From the NCBI GenBank assembly GCA_028687435.1, contig JAQUAF010000026.1, positions 1-63,868 of the forward strand: a DNA stretch of 63,868 nucleotides. Reading direction: 5' to 3'. A model generated the notes under the pieces. The model did not search any database. It had not been told where the DNA came from and saw nothing but the letters and a program-made list of their open reading frames with translations. A program made the position numbers and the translations under genes. Below, one piece after another: positions 1 through 12,322 of this stretch (positions are counted from its first letter, which is position 1; every line of letters starts with the position of its first letter). Source of the stretch: Verrucomicrobiia bacterium (GTDB taxonomy: Bacteria > Verrucomicrobiota > Verrucomicrobiia > JABWAM01).

Positions 1-48
1 TGACGCTCAATCCCCCGCAGTCGGTGCGCCATTCCGTCCCTCCCGTGC

Positions 49-612
49 ATGGCCACCGACGCGGTGTTTACACACATTTTGGACAGTTATTTGTTGAAAT
101 TCGGACAGTTATTTGTTGCCGTTACAGCTCAATCGCTGCTGCGTTCGGGCGCGTATATGATCGGTGGCATCCTTGCCGGATTATTCATCGATTCCACGAA
201 AAACATTTTTTCGGACGGTCCTTTCTCCTATCGATTCATTTACGTGTGGCAAACCGTGTTTCTCGCGCCAACCCTTGTGTTCAACTACCGGGTTTACCGG
301 GTTTGGAAGCGGCTGGGGGCGGATGACGGTTACAGCGCGCCCACGAAAAATTTCAGCATCGGAGAATTGCTGTCCCGTCCGCCGCCGCAACCGGCGATTG
401 GCGATGCGCCCGCCGGCATGAACCGCCACCTGTCGTGGGTGGTTTTAATCGCATTGGGGGGGCTGGTGATTTTTGACCTTGTTTTTCTGGGGTATTTCAC
501 CTTCTTCAGCCGCCAAAGCCGCGACGCGCTGGTTTTCGGGATTCAAACCGGCGTGATGATCGCGCTGATCCCCCTCTATTTGAAGCTGTTGCGTTTTATG
601 GAACGCCCCTGA
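49..612 (+). CDS. C-terminal remnant of an MFS-type transporter
   Basis: The first ATG gives 187 residues, but family-like sequence begins only near codon 127 (AQSLLRSGAYMIGG). It shows the last membrane helices of a 12-helix carrier: a hydrophobic hairpin around residues 25-75, a polar linker rich in proline, then two more helices (residues 128-180) and a short ERP tail. A complete MFS protein has 400-500 residues, so the N-terminal two thirds is missing. Two copies of a 16-bp direct repeat lie just upstream (81-96 and 103-118), where the similarity starts. The frame ahead of the ATG is closed by TGA at 1-3, while another frame is open from the window edge. I see no ribosome-binding site before codon 49. 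Most likely a broken gene; the substrate cannot be guessed. Confidence 0.5.
   Translation: MATDAVFTHILDSYLLKFGQLFVAVTAQSLLRSGAYMIGGILAGLFIDSTKNIFSDGPFSYRFIYVWQTVFLAPTLVFNYRVYRVWKRLGADDGYSAPTKNFSIGELLSRPPPQPAIGDAPAGMNRHLSWVVLIALGGLVIFDLVFLGYFTFFSRQSRDALVFGIQTGVMIALIPLYLKLLRFMERP
81..118. repeat. 16-bp direct repeat, two copies 22 bp apart
   Basis: GGACAGTTATTTGTTG occurs at 81-96 and again at 103-118. The 22-bp period is not a multiple of three, so a simple tandem duplication here would shift a reading frame; both frames 3 (upstream) and 1 (downstream) read GQLFV through it. The layout also resembles the repeated terminal motifs of some insertion sequences such as the IS21 family, with a possible CA end at 125-126. 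The sequence alone does not decide between the two. Confidence 0.6.
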
Positions 613-881
613 ACATCCCCGAGGCCATCCTCAAGACGGGTCCCTTCCTGAAACAACTGCATCTTCACGACAATTTCGGCGAAATCAAATCCGGAGCGGG
701 AGGCGACCTTCACCTGCCTTGCGGCGAAGGCAGCATTCCATGGCCGGCAGTCATTCGCGCCCTGTCAACAGCCGGTTATGACGGCCCCATCACCTTCGAA
801 CTGGGTTCCCGCAGCGGCAAATCCATCGACCATTTGCTGGAAAAATGCATCCAAAACTGGCAGGCGCTCTGCAGTCCTTAG
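612..881 (+). pseudogene. 3' fragment of a sugar phosphate isomerase/epimerase (xylose-isomerase-like TIM barrel)
   Basis: Read in frame from 612, right at the end of the MFS fragment, there is a stretch of about 89 codons ending in TAG at 879-881. It carries the typical C-terminal signature of the AP endonuclease 2/xylose-isomerase-like family: NIPEAI, then LKQLHLHDNFGE with the metal-binding His and Asp, then HLPCGEGSIPW, then GYDGPITFEL with the metal-binding Glu. The first two thirds of the roughly 270-residue barrel and any start codon are missing. The direct abutment on the MFS remnant indicates a deletion joint between two sugar-related genes. I regard it as non-functional. Confidence 0.6.
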
Positions 882-1009
882 CCCGGTCACGCCACCGCCC
901 TCTCCCGTCTTTGCATCAAGATTTCAATGGCAATCTGTTGGACATCAAGCTATTGCGCGCCTTTAAAATAAAAGGCAACAAATAATTATTTCTATGATTT
1001 TTTTACCGC

Positions 1010-1038
1010 TTGTTAAGCTAAACTTTTACATGTAATAT
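1010..1038 (+). promoter_or_regulatory. sigma-70-like promoter of the hybrid kinase gene
   Basis: TTGTTA at 1010-1015 and TAATAT at 1033-1038 are separated by 17 bases, in an AT-rich stretch that contrasts with its surroundings. Transcription would begin near 1045, about 60 bases before the preferred ATG at 1105. Confidence 0.5.
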
Positions 1039-1104
1039 TAATTGTCAGTCAGTGGTTTTTGCAAGGTTCAGCTTTCATTCCATTTATTTTACAAGCCGAA
1101 AACC

Positions 1105-3861
1105 ATGCATTTTCCCTTCAAAGAATTCGGCGAAAAGGTTGATGTTTTTCACAGCGACCTTCTGACCAAACTTCATGTTGGCATCAACATCCTCGCCCCT
1201 GATTCGACCATCCTCTTTGCCAGCTCCACCATGGAACAATGGCATGCCGATCAATGCCCCCTGCGGGGAAAGAAATGTTTTCAAGTCTATCATCAGCGTT
1301 CCCAGCCTTATGAAAACTGCCCCTCTCTTCGCGCTTTGCGGGAGGGCAAACCTTGCAGGGAAAACATCCCATGGATAAAAGACGGAAAAATTGCCGGCTG
1401 GCTGGAAGTTCATTCCTTTCCGCATTTCGATGAATCGGGAAAGGTGAATGCGGTCGTCGAGTGCGTCCGCAATATCACGGCGGAAAGCCAGCGTTATGAG
1501 GACGACCTCATCCAGACCGCCAATGTCCTCGTGGTCAAACTGGATTCGCAGGGAAACGTTCTGTTTGTCAACCGGGCCTTTGAAACCCTCACCGGCTACA
1601 CCAACGCGGATCTCGTGGGGAAAAACTGGTTCGAAACGCTTATTCCAAAAAATCGCTACCCGGAAGTCTGGAGGGAATTCAACCGGGCCAAGGCGGGCGA
1701 GTTTTCCATGCACTATGAAAATCCGATCCAGACCAAGAGCGGCGAGGAAAGGTTCATCAGTTGGAACAACCGTCCGCATCACACCGTCGACGGCGCCGTT
1801 GCCGGCACCATTTCCTTTGGCATCGACATCACCGACCACAAGCGTCTGGAAACAAATCTTGCCGAAATTGAAAGACGCTACGAACATCTGGTGCGCGCCA
1901 CCAGGGGATTCATCTTCACGGTTTTTGTCAGCAACGGACACCCCACCCATACCGTCTATTATCCGGGCATGGCCGAGGTCACCGGTTATTCCCAGGCGGA
2001 ATGCGAAGCGGACTCCGATCTGTGGCTTCGCATGGTCAAAAAAGAGGACCAACCCATTGTCCTCAATCAAATCCAGCAGATTCTTGGGGGGATGGAACCC
2101 CAGCCAATCGAACACCAGATCGTTCACAAGGATGGTTCCCCGCGCTGGATTCGCAACACCTCCATCCCCAATCGCAACGCCCTGGGAACGCTCATCTCCT
2201 ACGACGGCCTGATTGTGGACATCACCCAGCTCAAAAAAACCGAATTGGAATTGAAAGCCGCCCGGAATGCCGCCGAGGCTGCCAACCAATCCAAAAGCGC
2301 GTTCCTTGCCGCCATCAGCCATGAAATCCGGACCCCCATGAACGGCATCATCGGAATGGGGGGGCTGCTTCTGCAAACTGAATTGACTCCCGAGCAGCGC
2401 GACTTTGTGGAAACCATGCGCAACAGCGGGGAAGGCCTTCTGAACATCATCAACGAAGTCCTTGATTTTTCGAAAATTGAGGCTGGAAAATTCCGTCTGG
2501 AATTGACCGACTTTGACCTGCACACGGCCATTGCCACCCCCATCGACCTGCTCGCCGGCAACGCGCACGACAAGGGACTCGACCTCGCTGCCGTGATTGA
2601 ACCCGGGGTTCCCACCCACGTTCATGGCGATCCCGGCCGGCTCTGGCAGATCCTGAACAACCTCATTGGCAACGCCGTCAAATTCGCCGACAGCGGGGAA
2701 GTCGTCCTGACCGTCTCCCTGGAAAAACAGGATGCCGCCGAAACGATCCTTCGCTTTGAGGTGCGCGACACGGGAATCGGGATTTCCGACGCCAACCTTG
2801 AACGGCTTTTTCAGCCCTTTTCGCAACTCAACTCCTCCACCACCCGCAAATTCGGGGGAACCGGCCTTGGCCTGGTCATTTCCAAACAACTGGTGGAAAT
2901 GATGGGGGGACATCTCGAGGTCCGGAGCGTTCCGGGAAAAGGCGCAGCCTTTTCATTCACCGCCCATTTCGGCCGTGTTTCAGGCGCCCTCCCCTTCAGC
3001 GAAACCCTGGCGCCGCTGAATCTGCATGGCCTGCGCCTGCTTGTCGTCGATGATCACGAAGGTTTCCGCAATGCCTTGAGCCGGCAACTTGAATCCATCG
3101 GCGCCATAACCACCGTCTCGGCCAGCGTACCCGAAGCTCTCAAACTCCTGGAACAATCCAAAGAGGCTTCCCCGGGTTTCAATCTTGCGCTCATCGACCT
3201 GATCATGCCTGTCATGGATGGCCTCTCCCTAGTGGAATTTCTAAAAAAACATCCGCTATGGACCTCCATGCCGGTCATCCTGATGCTCCCCGTCACCCAT
3301 CGCCACCTTGCGCGCGAAATGGAGCAAAAAGGCGTTGCCGCCTGCGTCGTCAAACCGCCCAAGATCCAGGTTCTCCATGATGCAATCCAAACGGTCCTTC
3401 ATCATGCATCCCTCTCAACCGGCGCCGCCGAAACAGACCGCCCTCCATCGGCGCGGGACGCAACCCCGCCGCCAGCCCGGCTTCCGCTTCAAGGCGCGCG
3501 CGTGCTGGTGGCGGAGGACAACATCATCAACCAGAAGGTGCTGCTCAATCAGCTTGGCAAACTGGGATGCTCGGCCGACGCCGTCGCCAACGGTCTCGAA
3601 GCCATCGAAGCCCAAAACCGGCGCTACGACGCCATCCTCATGGATTGCCAGATGCCCGAATTGGACGGCTACGAGGCAACAACGGAAATCCGCCGGAAAA
3701 ACCTTGGAAAACCCCGCGTCCCCATCATTGCCCTGACCGCGCACACGCTCGAAGGCGACCGCGAACGCTGCCTTCTGGCCGGCATGGACGATTATCTCAG
3801 CAAACCCATCCGTCTGGACACCCTCCAAAAAACACTCGCCCGCTGGATCAGTTCCAAATGA
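1105..3861 (+). CDS. Hybrid sensor histidine kinase with three PAS domains and two receiver domains
   Basis: The frame is open from a TTG at 1042, but I place the start at ATG 1105 (MHFPFKEFGEK, 918 residues) because the extra residues look non-domain and the promoter -10 box lies at 1033-1038. Domain order: a cysteine-rich PAS domain with the C-x6-C then C-P pattern common in soluble sensor kinases (about 15-130), two further PAS domains (about 135-255 and 260-385), HisKA with phosphoacceptor His406 in SHEIRTPMNG, HATPase_c with N box (LNNLIGNAVKF), G1 (DTGIGIS) and G2 (GGTGLGL), then REC1 with Asp698 (LIDLIMPVMDG) and REC2 with Asp847 (LMDCQMPELDGY). There are no membrane segments, so it senses in the cytoplasm. 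No HPt domain or output regulator lies beside it. The gene converges on rplC with 30 bases between the stops. The ligand is unknown. Confidence 0.93.
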   Translation: MHFPFKEFGEKVDVFHSDLLTKLHVGINILAPDSTILFASSTMEQWHADQCPLRGKKCFQVYHQRSQPYENCPSLRALREGKPCRENIPWIKDGKIAGWLEVHSFPHFDESGKVNAVVECVRNITAESQRYEDDLIQTANVLVVKLDSQGNVLFVNRAFETLTGYTNADLVGKNWFETLIPKNRYPEVWREFNRAKAGEFSMHYENPIQTKSGEERFISWNNRPHHTVDGAVAGTISFGIDITDHKRLETNLAEIERRYEHLVRATRGFIFTVFVSNGHPTHTVYYPGMAEVTGYSQAECEADSDLWLRMVKKEDQPIVLNQIQQILGGMEPQPIEHQIVHKDGSPRWIRNTSIPNRNALGTLISYDGLIVDITQLKKTELELKAARNAAEAANQSKSAFLAAISHEIRTPMNGIIGMGGLLLQTELTPEQRDFVETMRNSGEGLLNIINEVLDFSKIEAGKFRLELTDFDLHTAIATPIDLLAGNAHDKGLDLAAVIEPGVPTHVHGDPGRLWQILNNLIGNAVKFADSGEVVLTVSLEKQDAAETILRFEVRDTGIGISDANLERLFQPFSQLNSSTTRKFGGTGLGLVISKQLVEMMGGHLEVRSVPGKGAAFSFTAHFGRVSGALPFSETLAPLNLHGLRLLVVDDHEGFRNALSRQLESIGAITTVSASVPEALKLLEQSKEASPGFNLALIDLIMPVMDGLSLVEFLKKHPLWTSMPVILMLPVTHRHLAREMEQKGVAACVVKPPKIQVLHDAIQTVLHHASLSTGAAETDRPPSARDATPPPARLPLQGARVLVAEDNIINQKVLLNQLGKLGCSADAVANGLEAIEAQNRRYDAILMDCQMPELDGYEATTEIRRKNLGKPRVPIIALTAHTLEGDRERCLLAGMDDYLSKPIRLDTLQKTLARWISSK

Positions 3862-3891
3862 TCCACTTAACAGGACAAGTCTTCGCCCGCC

Positions 3892-4554
3892 TTACTTCTT
3901 CTTGGCTGAGGCTGCGGATGTTTTCTTGATTTTCACGGACGGCCGCACCACCACGTAGCTGTCTTCCGTTCCCGGAACGGAGCCGCGAATCAACAGAATG
4001 TTGTCGGCTTCGCGAACCTGCATGACCGGCAGGTTTTGGATGGTGATCCGCACATCGCCCATGTGACCGGGCATGCCGACATTCTTCCAGATGCGTCCGG
4101 GCCACGTGCGATTGCCGATGGCGCCGGGACGGCGATGGGCCTTGGAGCCGTGGGAGGCGCCGCCGCCGGCAAAACGCCAGCGCCGGACAACGCCTTGGAA
4201 GCCCTTGCCCTTGGAAATGGCGATCACATCCACAAATTGCCCCACGGCAAAGCGTTTGACCGTGACCTGGTCGCCCACCTTGAGCGCCTCGTCCGGCTTC
4301 GCGCGAAATTCGCGGATGAAAGCCTTGGGCGCGCTATTGGCCTTTTTGCAGTGCCCCTTGACCGCCGCCGGAGCATTTTTCTCCTTGCGGTCTTCAAAAC
4401 CCAGTTGAAAGGAAACGTACTTGTCCTTCTCCATGGTTTTGGCCTGCAACACCGTGCAAGGCCCGGCCTGAATGACGGTAACCGGATGCAAAACCCCTTT
4501 ATCGTCGTAAAGCTGGGTCATGCCCAATTTTTTTCCAAGAATGCCAACGCTCAT
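3892..4554 (-). CDS. rplC: 50S ribosomal protein L3
   Basis: This 220-residue protein begins MSVGILGKKLGMTQ, the standard L3 start, and has the conserved GKGFQGVVRRW and SHGSKAHRRPG central loop that reaches towards the peptidyl-transferase centre, followed by PGHMG. The lysine-rich end (KKTSAASAKKK) is ordinary for the family. It is one of the first proteins to bind 23S rRNA. It starts 2 bases after rpsJ stops, so translation is likely coupled. It is the last gene of the superoperon here: the expected rplD, rplW and rplB do not follow, and a convergent kinase gene ends 30 bases beyond its stop. No convincing terminator hairpin is visible in that gap. Confidence 0.97.
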   Translation of the reverse strand: MSVGILGKKLGMTQLYDDKGVLHPVTVIQAGPCTVLQAKTMEKDKYVSFQLGFEDRKEKNAPAAVKGHCKKANSAPKAFIREFRAKPDEALKVGDQVTVKRFAVGQFVDVIAISKGKGFQGVVRRWRFAGGGASHGSKAHRRPGAIGNRTWPGRIWKNVGMPGHMGDVRITIQNLPVMQVREADNILLIRGSVPGTEDSYVVVRPSVKIKKTSAASAKKK

Positions 4555-4556
4555 GT

Positions 4557-4865
4557 TCAGATCTTGATTTGAATGTCCACGCCAGCGGGCAGATTCAGCT
4601 TCTTCAGCTCGTCCACCGTCTTGGCAGTCGGGTCGATGATGTCCAGCAGCCGTTTATGAGTCCGGACCTCGAACTGGTCCATGGATTTCTTGTCCGCGTG
4701 CGGCGAGCGGTTGACCGTATAACGCTCGATCCGGGTCGGCAGCGGGATGGGTCCGGCCACTTTCGCGCCCGTGCGCTTGGCGGTCTCCACAATCTCCGTG
4801 ACGGAGGTGTCGAGGGCGCGATAGTCGAAACCCTTGAGTTTGATGCGAATTCGTTGATGTTCCAT
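4557..4865 (-). CDS. rpsJ: 30S ribosomal protein S10
   Basis: The 102-residue product begins [19 protein letters not shown] and contains [19 protein letters not shown] and [13 protein letters not shown], the diagnostic S10 core and loop. S10 sits in the head of the small subunit and, as NusE, joins NusB in antitermination complexes, which makes co-transcription with nusG, rpoB and rpoC functionally sensible. It lies 48 bases after fusA and 2 bases before rplC. No tuf copy intervenes between fusA and rpsJ as it does in many bacteria. Confidence 0.97.
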   Translation of the reverse strand: MEHQRIRIKLKGFDYRALDTSVTEIVETAKRTGAKVAGPIPLPTRIERYTVNRSPHADKKSMDQFEVRTHKRLLDIIDPTAKTVDELKKLNLPAGVDIQIKI

Positions 4866-4913
4866 GGCTCTTGGCTGGCTTGAGACGGACGGCTGCGTCC
4901 GCGGTCAAAAAGG

Positions 4914-7103
4914 TTATTTTTTACTCTGTTCGAGGATTTTAGCAAGCACTTGTTCCGGCACGCGCTCGAAATGCGAAGGCTCCATCGAGTATGACGCGCG
5001 CCCCTTGCTGAGCGAACGGATGTCGGTGGCGTAACCGAACATCTGCTCCAGCGGAACTTCCGCATGGACCGCGCAAACATTTTCGCGCGCCTCGATATTC
5101 ATGATCCGGCCGCGGCGCCGGTTGAGGTCGCCCATCAGGTCGCCCTGGTACTCCTCGGGGGTCACCAGTTCCACCTTCATGACCGGCTCCAGAATGATGC
5201 AGGCCGCCTTCTTCATGGCATCCTTGAAGGCGAAAATGCCTGCCATCTTGAACGCCAGTTCGCTGGAGTCCACCTCATGGTAGGAACCGTCAATGATGGC
5301 CACCTTGATATCCACCACCGGATAACCGGCCAGTATGCCGGCCATGAGCGCCTCTTCAATGCCATCTTTCGCCGGCCCGATGTATTCCTTGGGAATATTC
5401 CCGCCCACCACCTTGTTTTCGATGACGTGGCCGGAGCCGCGTTCGCCGGGCTCGAGTTTGATCACCACATGGCCGTACTGGCCGCGTCCACCGGATTGGC
5501 GGATAAACTTGCCCTCGCCCTCGGCAGGCTTGGTCGCCGCCTCACGATAAGCGATCTGCGGTTTGCCGGCGTTGGTCTCCACCTTGAACTCCCGCAACAT
5601 GCGGTCGCGGATGATTTCCAGATGCAATTCGCCCATCCCCTGGATGATCGTCTGGCCCGTCTCCTCGTCGGTCTTGACGCGGAACGTGGGATCCTCCTCC
5701 GCCAGACGCTGAAGGGCCACGCTCATCTTCTCATGGTCCGGCTTGGTCTTGGCCTCGACCGCCATGGAAATCACGGGCTCGGGGAAGGTCGGGGGTTCCA
5801 GCAACACGGCATGATCCTCGTCGCAGAGCGTGTCGCCCGTGGTGATGTTCTTCACGCCCACCAAGGCCGCAATATCGCCCGCGTAGGTCACGTCCACTTC
5901 CTCACGCTTGTCCGCCTGGATCATCAAGACGCGACTGACGCGTTCGCGCTTGTTGGTGCGCGGATTGTAAATGGTGTCGCCCTTGTTGAGCTTGCCGCGA
6001 TAAACGCGGAAGAAAACCAGCTTGCCGACATAGGGATCGGTCCACAACTTGAAGGCCAGCGAGCAAAACTTGCCATTGTCGTCGGTCTTGACCTCGAGCC
6101 GGTTTTCGGCGTCGTCGGGGTCCTGCCCCTCGGTGGAGGGAATTTCCAGCGGCGAGGGCAGATAATCGATCACCGCGTCCACCATCGGCTGGATGCCGCG
6201 CTTCTTGAACGCGGAACCGCACAGCACGGGAACAATCTGGATTTTGCAGGTGAGACGGCGCAATCCGGCCTTGAGCACCGTGTCAGAAATCGGTTTTTCC
6301 TCGAGGAACAGGGTGCCGACCTCGTCATCCTTGTCCGCCACAGCCTCGATCAGTTCCTGTTTCGCCTTCCTGGACTGTTCGGCCATGTCCGCGGGAACGT
6401 CGGTGATTTTGTAGAAAATGCCGTTGCCCTTCTCGTTCTCGGCGTCATCCGGCCACACAAAAGCCTTCTGGTTGACCACATCCACCACGCCGCGAAAATT
6501 CTCGCCCTGCCCGACCGGCAGCATGATCGGCCACGCGTTGGCGCCAAGCTTCACGCGGATGTCGCTCAACGCCTTGTAAAAATTGGCGCCGGTGCGGTCC
6601 ATCTTGTTGACAAAGGCGATGCGCGGAACCTTGTACTTGGTCGCCTGCCGCCACACCGTCTCAGACTGGGGCTGCACGCCTGCCACACCGCAAAACACCG
6701 CCACCGCGCCGTCGAGCACGCGCAGGGAACGTTCCACTTCCGCGGTAAAATCCACATGGCCCGGGGTGTCGATGATGTTGACGCGATGCTTGACCCCGTT
6801 GAAAAGCTTTAAAATCCCCTCCTCCGGCTTTTGGGTCCAGAAACAGGTGGTGGCCGCCGAGGTGATGGTGATGCCGCGCTCGCGTTCCTGCTCCATCCAG
6901 TCGGTCACGGTATTGCCGTCGTCCACATCGCCGATCTTGTGAATCATGCCGGTGTAAAAAAGAACTCGTTCGGTGGTGGTGGTCTTCCCGGCGTCAATAT
7001 GGGCGGCAATGCCGATATTGCGCGTCAATTCCAGCGGAAATGGACGCTTGGGATCATTCAGTTTCGGGTTGACCGCCACGGTCGCGTTGGGAGGAGGAGG
7101 CAT
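4914..7103 (-). CDS. fusA: Elongation factor G
   Basis: This 729-residue translocase hydrolyses GTP to move tRNAs and mRNA through the ribosome. G1 is [13 protein letters not shown], the switch I region holds [13 protein letters not shown]3 is DTPGHVDF and G4 is NKMDR. Domain II, the domain IV tip ([10 protein letters not shown]) and the C-terminal domain V ([11 protein letters not shown]) are all present. The N-terminus has about 20 additional proline- and asparagine-rich residues before [19 protein letters not shown] at 7103 is the only reasonable start. It sits 48 bases after rpsG and 48 bases before rpsJ in the str-type cluster. Confidence 0.97.
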   Translation of the reverse strand: MPPPPNATVAVNPKLNDPKRPFPLELTRNIGIAAHIDAGKTTTTERVLFYTGMIHKIGDVDDGNTVTDWMEQERERGITITSAATTCFWTQKPEEGILKLFNGVKHRVNIIDTPGHVDFTAEVERSLRVLDGAVAVFCGVAGVQPQSETVWRQATKYKVPRIAFVNKMDRTGANFYKALSDIRVKLGANAWPIMLPVGQGENFRGVVDVVNQKAFVWPDDAENEKGNGIFYKITDVPADMAEQSRKAKQELIEAVADKDDEVGTLFLEEKPISDTVLKAGLRRLTCKIQIVPVLCGSAFKKRGIQPMVDAVIDYLPSPLEIPSTEGQDPDDAENRLEVKTDDNGKFCSLAFKLWTDPYVGKLVFFRVYRGKLNKGDTIYNPRTNKRERVSRVLMIQADKREEVDVTYAGDIAALVGVKNITTGDTLCDEDHAVLLEPPTFPEPVISMAVEAKTKPDHEKMSVALQRLAEEDPTFRVKTDEETGQTIIQGMGELHLEIIRDRMLREFKVETNAGKPQIAYREAATKPAEGEGKFIRQSGGRGQYGHVVIKLEPGERGSGHVIENKVVGGNIPKEYIGPAKDGIEEALMAGILAGYPVVDIKVAIIDGSYHEVDSSELAFKMAGIFAFKDAMKKAACIILEPVMKVELVTPEEYQGDLMGDLNRRRGRIMNIEARENVCAVHAEVPLEQMFGYATDIRSLSKGRASYSMEPSHFERVPEQVLAKILEQSKK

Positions 7104-7151
7104 AATAAACTGTCGGTTTGTCGGGAATCGTCGGTTAAATGGCTTCGTTTT

Positions 7152-7625
7152 TCACCAGCGCAAGTGGGCAAACGCCTTGTTGGCCTGGGCCATCTTGTGA
7201 ACTTCGTCGCGTCTTCGGACCCCACTGCCCTGTCCGTTGTAGGCGTCAAAAATCTCGTCCGCCAGCGCCATGTACATGGACGCCCCCTTGCGGGTGTCCG
7301 CGGAGCGGGTCATCCATCGCAAGGCCAGGGCAAGTTGCCGTTCGGGAGAAACCTCCACCGGCACCTGATAGGTCGCGCCGCCCACGCGGCGGGACTTGAT
7401 CTCCACGCGGGGTTTGACGTTGTCCACCGCCTTGGCAAGAATCTCCAGCGGGTCGCCCTTGTTGGCTTTCTCGCTCAATCGTTCAAACGCACGGTATACG
7501 ATGCGCTGGGCAACGGATTTCTTTCCGCGCCACATGACGGTGTTGATCAAATGGCTGACCGTGACGCTGTTGTAGCGGCTGTCGGGAGCAGCGGGGCGAT
7601 GTTCAGCTCGATGTCGTCGTGACAT
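7152..7625 (-). CDS. rpsG: 30S ribosomal protein S7
   Basis: The 157-residue protein starts MSRRHRAEHRPAAPDSRYNS and continues with VSHLINTVMWRGKKSVAQRI, the usual S7 start, then has VEIKSRRVGGATYQVP and the RWM and DAYNGQGSGVRRRDEVH region. It nucleates assembly of the 30S head on 16S rRNA and contacts tRNA at the E site. It lies between rpsL (42 bases) and fusA (48 bases). No Shine-Dalgarno site is evident before the ATG. Confidence 0.97.
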   Translation of the reverse strand: MSRRHRAEHRPAAPDSRYNSVTVSHLINTVMWRGKKSVAQRIVYRAFERLSEKANKGDPLEILAKAVDNVKPRVEIKSRRVGGATYQVPVEVSPERQLALALRWMTRSADTRKGASMYMALADEIFDAYNGQGSGVRRRDEVHKMAQANKAFAHLRW

Positions 7626-7667
7626 AGAAATGGATGGTTTGGTTTTTGAGTCGGCTTTGGGTTTCGT

Positions 7668-8099
7668 TTACTTCTTGGCGGCAGGCGCGGCAGCTGCCTC
7701 GGCCTTGGCCGCTCCAGCCTTGGCCCCGGCTTTCGGGCGTTTGGATCCGTATTTGGAACGCCCGCGGCGGCGGTTGTCCACCCCAAGGGTGTCCAGGGTT
7801 CCCCGGACAATGTGATAGCGGACACCTGGCAGGTCCTTCACGCGGCCTCCACGCACCAGCACGATGGAGTGTTCCTGGAGGTTGTGCCCCTCCCCGCCAA
7901 TGTACCCCCAAACTTCGCTGCCATTGGTCAGGCGGACACGGGCCACTTTGCGCAACGCCGAGTTCGGCTTCTTCGGGGTCATGGTCTTGACCTGAAGACA
8001 AACGCCGCGGCGTTGCGGGCAGGCGGCCAGCGCCTTGGATTTCGGGAGATACACGACCGGATGTCGTCCTTTGCGAACAAGTTGGTTGATGGTAGGCAT
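7668..8099 (-). CDS. rpsL: 30S ribosomal protein S12
   Basis: I start at ATG 8099 ([12 protein letters not shown]), because the 14 upstream residues in the open frame do not belong to S12. The 143-residue product has the decoding-centre loops [11 protein letters not shown] and [13 protein letters not shown], the sites where streptomycin resistance substitutions occur in other bacteria; the lysine of KKPNS is present. After KYGSKRPK there is a tail of about 20 alanines and lysines, longer than in E. coli S12. It is 59 bases downstream of rpoC, so it is probably transcribed with it. Confidence 0.96.
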   Translation of the reverse strand: MPTINQLVRKGRHPVVYLPKSKALAACPQRRGVCLQVKTMTPKKPNSALRKVARVRLTNGSEVWGYIGGEGHNLQEHSIVLVRGGRVKDLPGVRYHIVRGTLDTLGVDNRRRGRSKYGSKRPKAGAKAGAAKAEAAAAPAAKK

Positions 8100-8158
8100 G
8101 GCGTTTGAAAAAGGGGTGGGATAGTATCCGTACGGAGTCAATCCTGCAAGAGGGAAGA

Positions 8159-12314
<4,156 letters not shown>

Positions 12315-12322
<8 letters not shown>

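Noticed and set aside
1084..2913. 609-codon minus-strand open frame
   Set aside because: Mirror of the kinase gene.
5064..6812. 582-codon plus-strand open frame
   Set aside because: Mirror of fusA.
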